Below, piece by piece: positions 63,225 through 64,000 of a DNA stretch of 64,000 nucleotides. This DNA comes from Tetrahymena elliotti 4EA (lineage: Eukaryota > Ciliophora > Oligohymenophorea > Hymenostomatida > Tetrahymenidae). Position numbers and translations under genes: made by a program. The notes below the pieces were generated by a model. It made no database searches. It saw only the letters and a program-made list of their open reading frames with translations, and was not told the origin of the DNA. Position 1 is the first letter of the stretch, and every line of letters starts with the position of its first letter. The DNA lies in the NCBI GenBank assembly GCA_000231825.2, contig JH720362.1:195491-259490 (forward strand). Reading direction: 5' to 3'.

Positions 63225-64000
63225 ATGGTTTTCTTTTTAATTTAGATTAGATTATTATGTTTATTATTGCTCTTGTTCATTTTATATTATTATTGTTTAT
63301 TCCTTGTTTTGCTCATTTTCTTTTAGTTAATCAGGTGAGTTTGTAGTTTCTACAAAACTTGAATGATTTTCTAATTTATTTTTTTATGGATTGAAGCTGA
63401 AGTTGCTTTAATTACTTTACTCATTATTTTTGGGACTATTCTTTAACGAATAGTTATTTTTGTCAATCAAATCAATAGTAACTTTATTTTATGTTAAATT
63501 AGATAGTCTATTTATTGATTCTTAACCTATTTTATATAATTCTTATTAGTAAATATGCTCAAAGCTTTCCCAATAACTTGCTTGCATTTAACTTAGAAGA
63601 TCAGTTTATTGCTTTCCTTTTTGTAGATTATGAACAGATGTAAGATATTAACGCAGTCGATAAAAATACTCTTTCCTAAATCTCTAATCATTCTCAATAG
63701 TATTATGATCTGCTCCTTAGAATACTTATTTCATATATGGAGTTGATTGTTTAACATTACTTATCAGATACCACATTTAAGAAATAGGCACTACTTAATC
63801 TTAATCACCATGCATAAAATAAATAGGACAATTCACATATCTAATCATCTAAAAATTTGGAAAGAAGTCATATTTATTAAGTCCATTTTATTATATTTAA
63901 CTTTTATACTTTTACATAGGTGGCATACCTTATTCAAATAGAGATTTCCTCAAAGCTGGTGAACTTTAATCTAAAGCATTACTCTAATTAGTAGTAAAAC
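63225..64000 (+). CDS. 5' part of an unidentified gene, 3' end outside the window
   Basis: Certain coding sequence: about 63550-63866 (frame through KYAQSFPNNLLAFNLEDQF, DYEQMQDINAVDKN, LLLRILISYMELIVQHYLSD) and, after a 53-nt intron 63867-63919, 63920-64000 (GIPYSNRDFLKAGELQSKAL). The 5' exons are ambiguous. One consistent model is ATG 63225, exon to 63334, intron 63335-63402 (GTGAGT donor), exon 63403-63476, intron 63477-63549, exon from 63550, which gives a hydrophobic N-terminus. An alternative start at ATG 63257 in another frame gives a better signal peptide (MFIIALVHFILLLFIPCFA) ending at the same donor, but needs different downstream splicing. Either way the N-terminus is hydrophobic, so a secreted or membrane protein is likely. 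Family not recognised. Confidence 0.5.

Noticed and set aside
1..64000. tRNA genes, CRISPR array, telomeric GGGGTT repeats, chromosome-breakage 15-mer
   Set aside because: Looked for GTTCGAA-type T-loops, regularly spaced identical repeats, CCCCAA runs and the TAAACCAACCTCTTT motif; none was found.

Overview
The window reads as nuclear DNA of a ciliate, most likely a Tetrahymena relative. It is extremely AT-rich, and almost every long reading frame is full of in-frame TAA and TAG, ends only at TGA, and makes sense when TAA/TAG are read as glutamine. Introns are AT-rich, begin GTA and end AG, and are mostly 50-130 nt, longer than the 20-35 nt introns of Paramecium. Under the standard code almost nothing here looks coding. 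All gene calls below use the ciliate code. No tRNA, rRNA, CRISPR array, telomere repeat or Tetrahymena-type chromosome-breakage sequence was seen.

Layout. 1-771: 3' end of a leucine-rich-repeat (LRR) gene with one LRR per 90-nt exon. 1329-5273 (-): a large intronless LRR gene. 5274-7018: repeat-filled divergent intergenic region. 7019-9514: intronless hypothetical gene. 9515-15037: gene-poor, with a decayed second copy of the 1-1175 segment (10932-11745), a GC-rich hairpin island (about 12470-12610) and a 668-bp tandem duplication. 15038-24796: a very large membrane protein resembling fibrocystin (signal peptide, IPT/TIG, two G8/beta-helix-like modules, Cys-rich repeats, one C-terminal membrane helix). 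27198-31479: a P4-type phospholipid flippase in seven exons. 32410-37280: two tandem, decaying exon-per-LRR genes. 38532-39206: secreted 2H-phosphoesterase-like protein, followed by two decayed copies of its 3' half. 41122-42810: B-box-like, coiled-coil and possible SPRY-like protein. 46501-48750: Gln/Asn/Ser-rich protein of unknown role. 52260-54128: Sec1/Munc18 protein SLY1. 55405-56610: TRM10-type tRNA methyltransferase. 57117-57428: elongin C. 57889-58224: small coiled-coil protein. 59879-62677: long-form tRNase Z. 63225-64000: 5' part of an unidentified gene.

How the genes relate. There are no operons; genes are separate, mostly on the + strand. The right third (52-64 kb) is compact and conserved: vesicle fusion (SLY1), tRNA maturation (TRM10 and tRNase Z within about 5 kb) and ubiquitin-ligase or transcription adaptor (elongin C). 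The left two thirds are dominated by lineage-expanded families and their debris. A recurrent theme is symmetric phase-2 exons: LRR exons (90 nt) and the Cys-rich exons of the fibrocystin-like gene (about 180-190 nt) can be duplicated, lost or skipped without shifting the frame.
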